Source: Pseudomonadota bacterium | GTDB taxonomy: Bacteria > Pseudomonadota > Alphaproteobacteria > Rhodospirillales > UBA2165 | Direction: 5' to 3' | DNA length: 6,223 nucleotides | Assembly: GCA_027592155.1 (NCBI GenBank) | Contig: JAQCKY010000153.1 | Coordinates: 1 to 6,223 of the forward strand | Part shown: in pieces, positions 5,099 to 6,223 of the stretch | How positions within the stretch are numbered: the stretch's first letter is position 1 | Layout of the letters: every line of letters starts with the position of its first letter | Program-made: the position numbers and the translations under genes | The notes under the pieces: model-generated | The model's database searches: none | What the model saw: only the letters and a program-made list of their open reading frames with translations | Told to the model about the DNA's origin: nothing

Positions 5099-5521
5099 AC
5101 TGTCAGGTTCGAACATCAGAAGATTGTAGCCATCCGGTAACGGCGCCCAGCACGGCTTCACCGCCATGCCGATCCTAATCTGTGGCTCTTCAATGTTGAT
5201 CAAATTCCCCATAATTCTTATCCCTTCCGCCAGAGTCACCATGGCGACGGCAAAGGGCTCGTGCCCGGCGAAGGGAGGCCGGGTCCGGCGGGCGATGGTG
5301 TAGCTATAGAGCTCACCCTTGCCCGACACCTCCCGCCATTCCAGGTCGCGCCGCCCGGTATAGAGGCTCGCCGGGCGGGGAAAGAATTGGTACTGCTCCG
5401 TGCGCGGGCAATATTGAACCATCAGTTTTTTGTCGCGGGTCCCATCCCAATAGGGCTGGGTGAAGCTCATCGGCTGGACCGGCGGACGCTCAACATCGAA
5501 GGTATTGTTTAACTCGGTCAT
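5096..5521 (-). CDS. DUF35 OB-fold protein with degenerate zinc ribbon
   Basis: This 141-residue protein belongs to the family usually called Zn-ribbon domain-containing OB-fold protein, which partners thiolases and thiolase-like aldolases (for example ChsH2 with Ltp2, BbsA with BbsB). The N-terminal helix includes QPYWDGTRDKKLMVQYC. The rubredoxin-like ribbon spans 38-61 and the OB-fold follows: EWREVSGKGELYSYTIARR (61-79), PFAVAMVTLAEGIRIMGNL (89-107) and IRIGMAVKP (115-123). A gapless match to the usual CxxC...CxxC pattern keeps only Cys38; the other three positions are Thr41, Ser52 and Thr55, so zinc binding by this site is unlikely. The OB-fold looks intact and may bind acyl-CoA or stabilise the thiolase. 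The ATG has a strong AGGAG at 5528-5532. The stop of the thiolase gene lies 9 nt upstream and overlaps that site, and the dehydrogenase gene follows after 10 nt, so co-expression is expected. Confidence 0.87.
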   Translation of the reverse strand: MTELNNTFDVERPPVQPMSFTQPYWDGTRDKKLMVQYCPRTEQYQFFPRPASLYTGRRDLEWREVSGKGELYSYTIARRTRPPFAGHEPFAVAMVTLAEGIRIMGNLINIEEPQIRIGMAVKPCWAPLPDGYNLLMFEPDS

Positions 5522-5527
5522 CGGTCT

Positions 5528-5532
5528 CTCCT
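5528..5532 (-). promoter_or_regulatory. Ribosome binding site of the DUF35 gene overlapping the thiolase stop
   Basis: On the minus strand AGGAG (within TAGGAGAGA) precedes the ATG at 5519-5521. The TAG stop of the thiolase-like gene (5531-5533) supplies its first bases, so the two genes are probably translationally coupled. Confidence 0.65.
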
Positions 5533-6223
5533 ACCCCTCCGGTTCCAGGATCAATACGGTGCTGGTATACCAATTGCGGCCGTAACCGATGCCGCCGATG
5601 CCGGTCACCAAAGCGTTTCGAGTATCCTTGACCTGGGCCGCGCCGCCCTCGCCGAACAACTGCCGCACGGCGCCGACCAGATTGATGCCGCCACCGGCGA
5701 GCCCGGGTTGCCCAGCCGAAATCTGGCCGCCGCTGGTGTTCAAGGGAAGGTTACCGGTATGGGTGAAGTCGGTCTCGGCGATGAATTCACTGCCCCGGCC
5801 CCGCTCACAAAACCCGAGCATTTCCAACTGCAGCATGATCGCGATGATAAAATCGTCATAAGGATGTATCGAGGCGATATCCGACGGCTTTAGTCCCGCC
5901 GTCTTGAACGCCCGCTCGCCGGCAATGCCATGCCCGCTTTCGGTGGCGTCCCAAAGCGCCTCATCGGCGCCAAAATTCGTGCGCTCGCCATAGCCGATCG
6001 GGACGACCTGAGATGACAGGCCTTTTTCCGTGGCTCTCTTTTTGCTCATCATCAGCAGACCGCTCGCCCCATCAGCCGGCATCACACAATCCAGCAAGCG
6101 CACCGGGTCGGCAATCATGCGGGAATTGAGATAGTCGTCGACGGTGATCGGCTTGCGGAGTTTTTCGCACGCGTTCTCGTTGAGAACCGCGTGTCCACGT
6201 TGGGCAACAGCCAGCTTGCCCAG
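5531..6223 (-). CDS. Thiolase-superfamily (SCP-x/lipid-transfer type) protein, C-terminal part
   Basis: The frame is open through the right edge; the 230 residues shown are the C-terminal part of a protein that is probably near 380-400 residues. Numbering from the edge, CVMPADGASGLLMMS (46-60), IHPYDDFIIAIMLQLEMLGFC (119-139) and NLPLNTSGGQISAGQPG (158-174) are hallmarks of the SCP-x/lipid-transfer branch of thiolases. In standard thiolases the last motif carries a catalytic His (GHP); here it is Gln172 (5708-5710). No cysteine occurs after residue 139, so the second catalytic Cys of biosynthetic thiolases is also absent. The nucleophile region is outside the window. With a DUF35 partner next door it may be a beta-ketoacyl-CoA thiolase of altered mechanism or a retro-aldolase like Ltp2, cleaving the product made after the dehydrogenase step. 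It is the first visible gene of the operon; an ATG at 6116-6118 is internal, not the start. Confidence 0.88.
   Translation of the reverse strand: MGKLAVAQRGHAVLNENACEKLRKPITVDDYLNSRMIADPVRLLDCVMPADGASGLLMMSKKRATEKGLSSQVVPIGYGERTNFGADEALWDATESGHGIAGERAFKTAGLKPSDIASIHPYDDFIIAIMLQLEMLGFCERGRGSEFIAETDFTHTGNLPLNTSGGQISAGQPGLAGGGINLVGAVRQLFGEGGAAQVKDTRNALVTGIGGIGYGRNWYTSTVLILEPEG

Noticed and set aside
6116..6118. ATG as the start of the thiolase-like gene
   Set aside because: The frame stays open with family-like sequence (LAVAQRGHAVLNENA, ITVDDYLNSRMIADP) to the window edge, so this Met is internal.

Overview
The window looks like part of a moderately GC-rich alphaproteobacterial chromosome. This is inferred from the gene types: a ZnuA-type protein behind a Zur-like palindrome, an EamA-family exporter, a VPLPA-type CTERM protein, and a fatty-acid/steroid-type beta-oxidation operon with a paired large and small acyl-CoA dehydrogenase. 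No rRNA, tRNA, CRISPR array or insertion sequence was seen, and no codon-use break stands out.

Layout. (1) Positions 1-1079 are on the minus strand. They hold the first 39 codons of a znuA-like zinc-binding lipoprotein or periplasmic protein gene, its roughly 100-bp control region with an imperfect palindrome typical of Zur operators (161-182), and a complete ten-helix DMT/EamA transporter (225-1079, GTG start). (2) Positions 1080-1911 are an AT-richer regulatory stretch with several short palindromes, followed on the plus strand by two small unrecognised genes. One encodes a 73-residue, extremely acidic protein and the other a 57-residue protein (85 if an upstream start is used). They end at a strong intrinsic terminator (1883-1911). 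(3) Positions 2019-2789, plus strand, encode a secreted protein with a signal peptide, a beta-rich domain and a VPxPA/transmembrane/poly-Arg CTERM tail for exosortase processing. (4) Positions 2786-6223, minus strand, are a compact four-gene operon that continues past the right edge. In transcription order it holds a thiolase-superfamily protein (partial), a DUF35 OB-fold protein, a 400-residue acyl-CoA dehydrogenase and a 365-residue acyl-CoA dehydrogenase. The gaps are 9 nt, 10 nt and a TGATG overlap.

How the genes work together. The two dehydrogenases have complementary active-site halves: the large one has a Glu at the isovaleryl-CoA-dehydrogenase position, and the small one has the FAD-binding RxQFG and QLHGG motifs. 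They therefore probably form one heteromeric enzyme of the PimC/PimD or ChsE (FadE26/27, FadE28/29) kind. Such enzymes oxidise bulky or dicarboxylic acyl-CoAs. The thiolase-like protein with a DUF35 partner would then cleave a downstream intermediate, either as a thiolase or as a retro-aldolase like Ltp2/ChsH2. The substrate cannot be read from this window. The operon and the CTERM gene meet tail to tail with their stop codons sharing one TTAA, so no space is left for a terminator.

The parts with least precedent are the two-gene acidic/small-protein cassette, the cysteine-depleted zinc ribbon of the DUF35 protein, and the thiolase-fold protein whose usual GHP histidine is Gln. I see no clear evidence of a wholly new multi-gene system.
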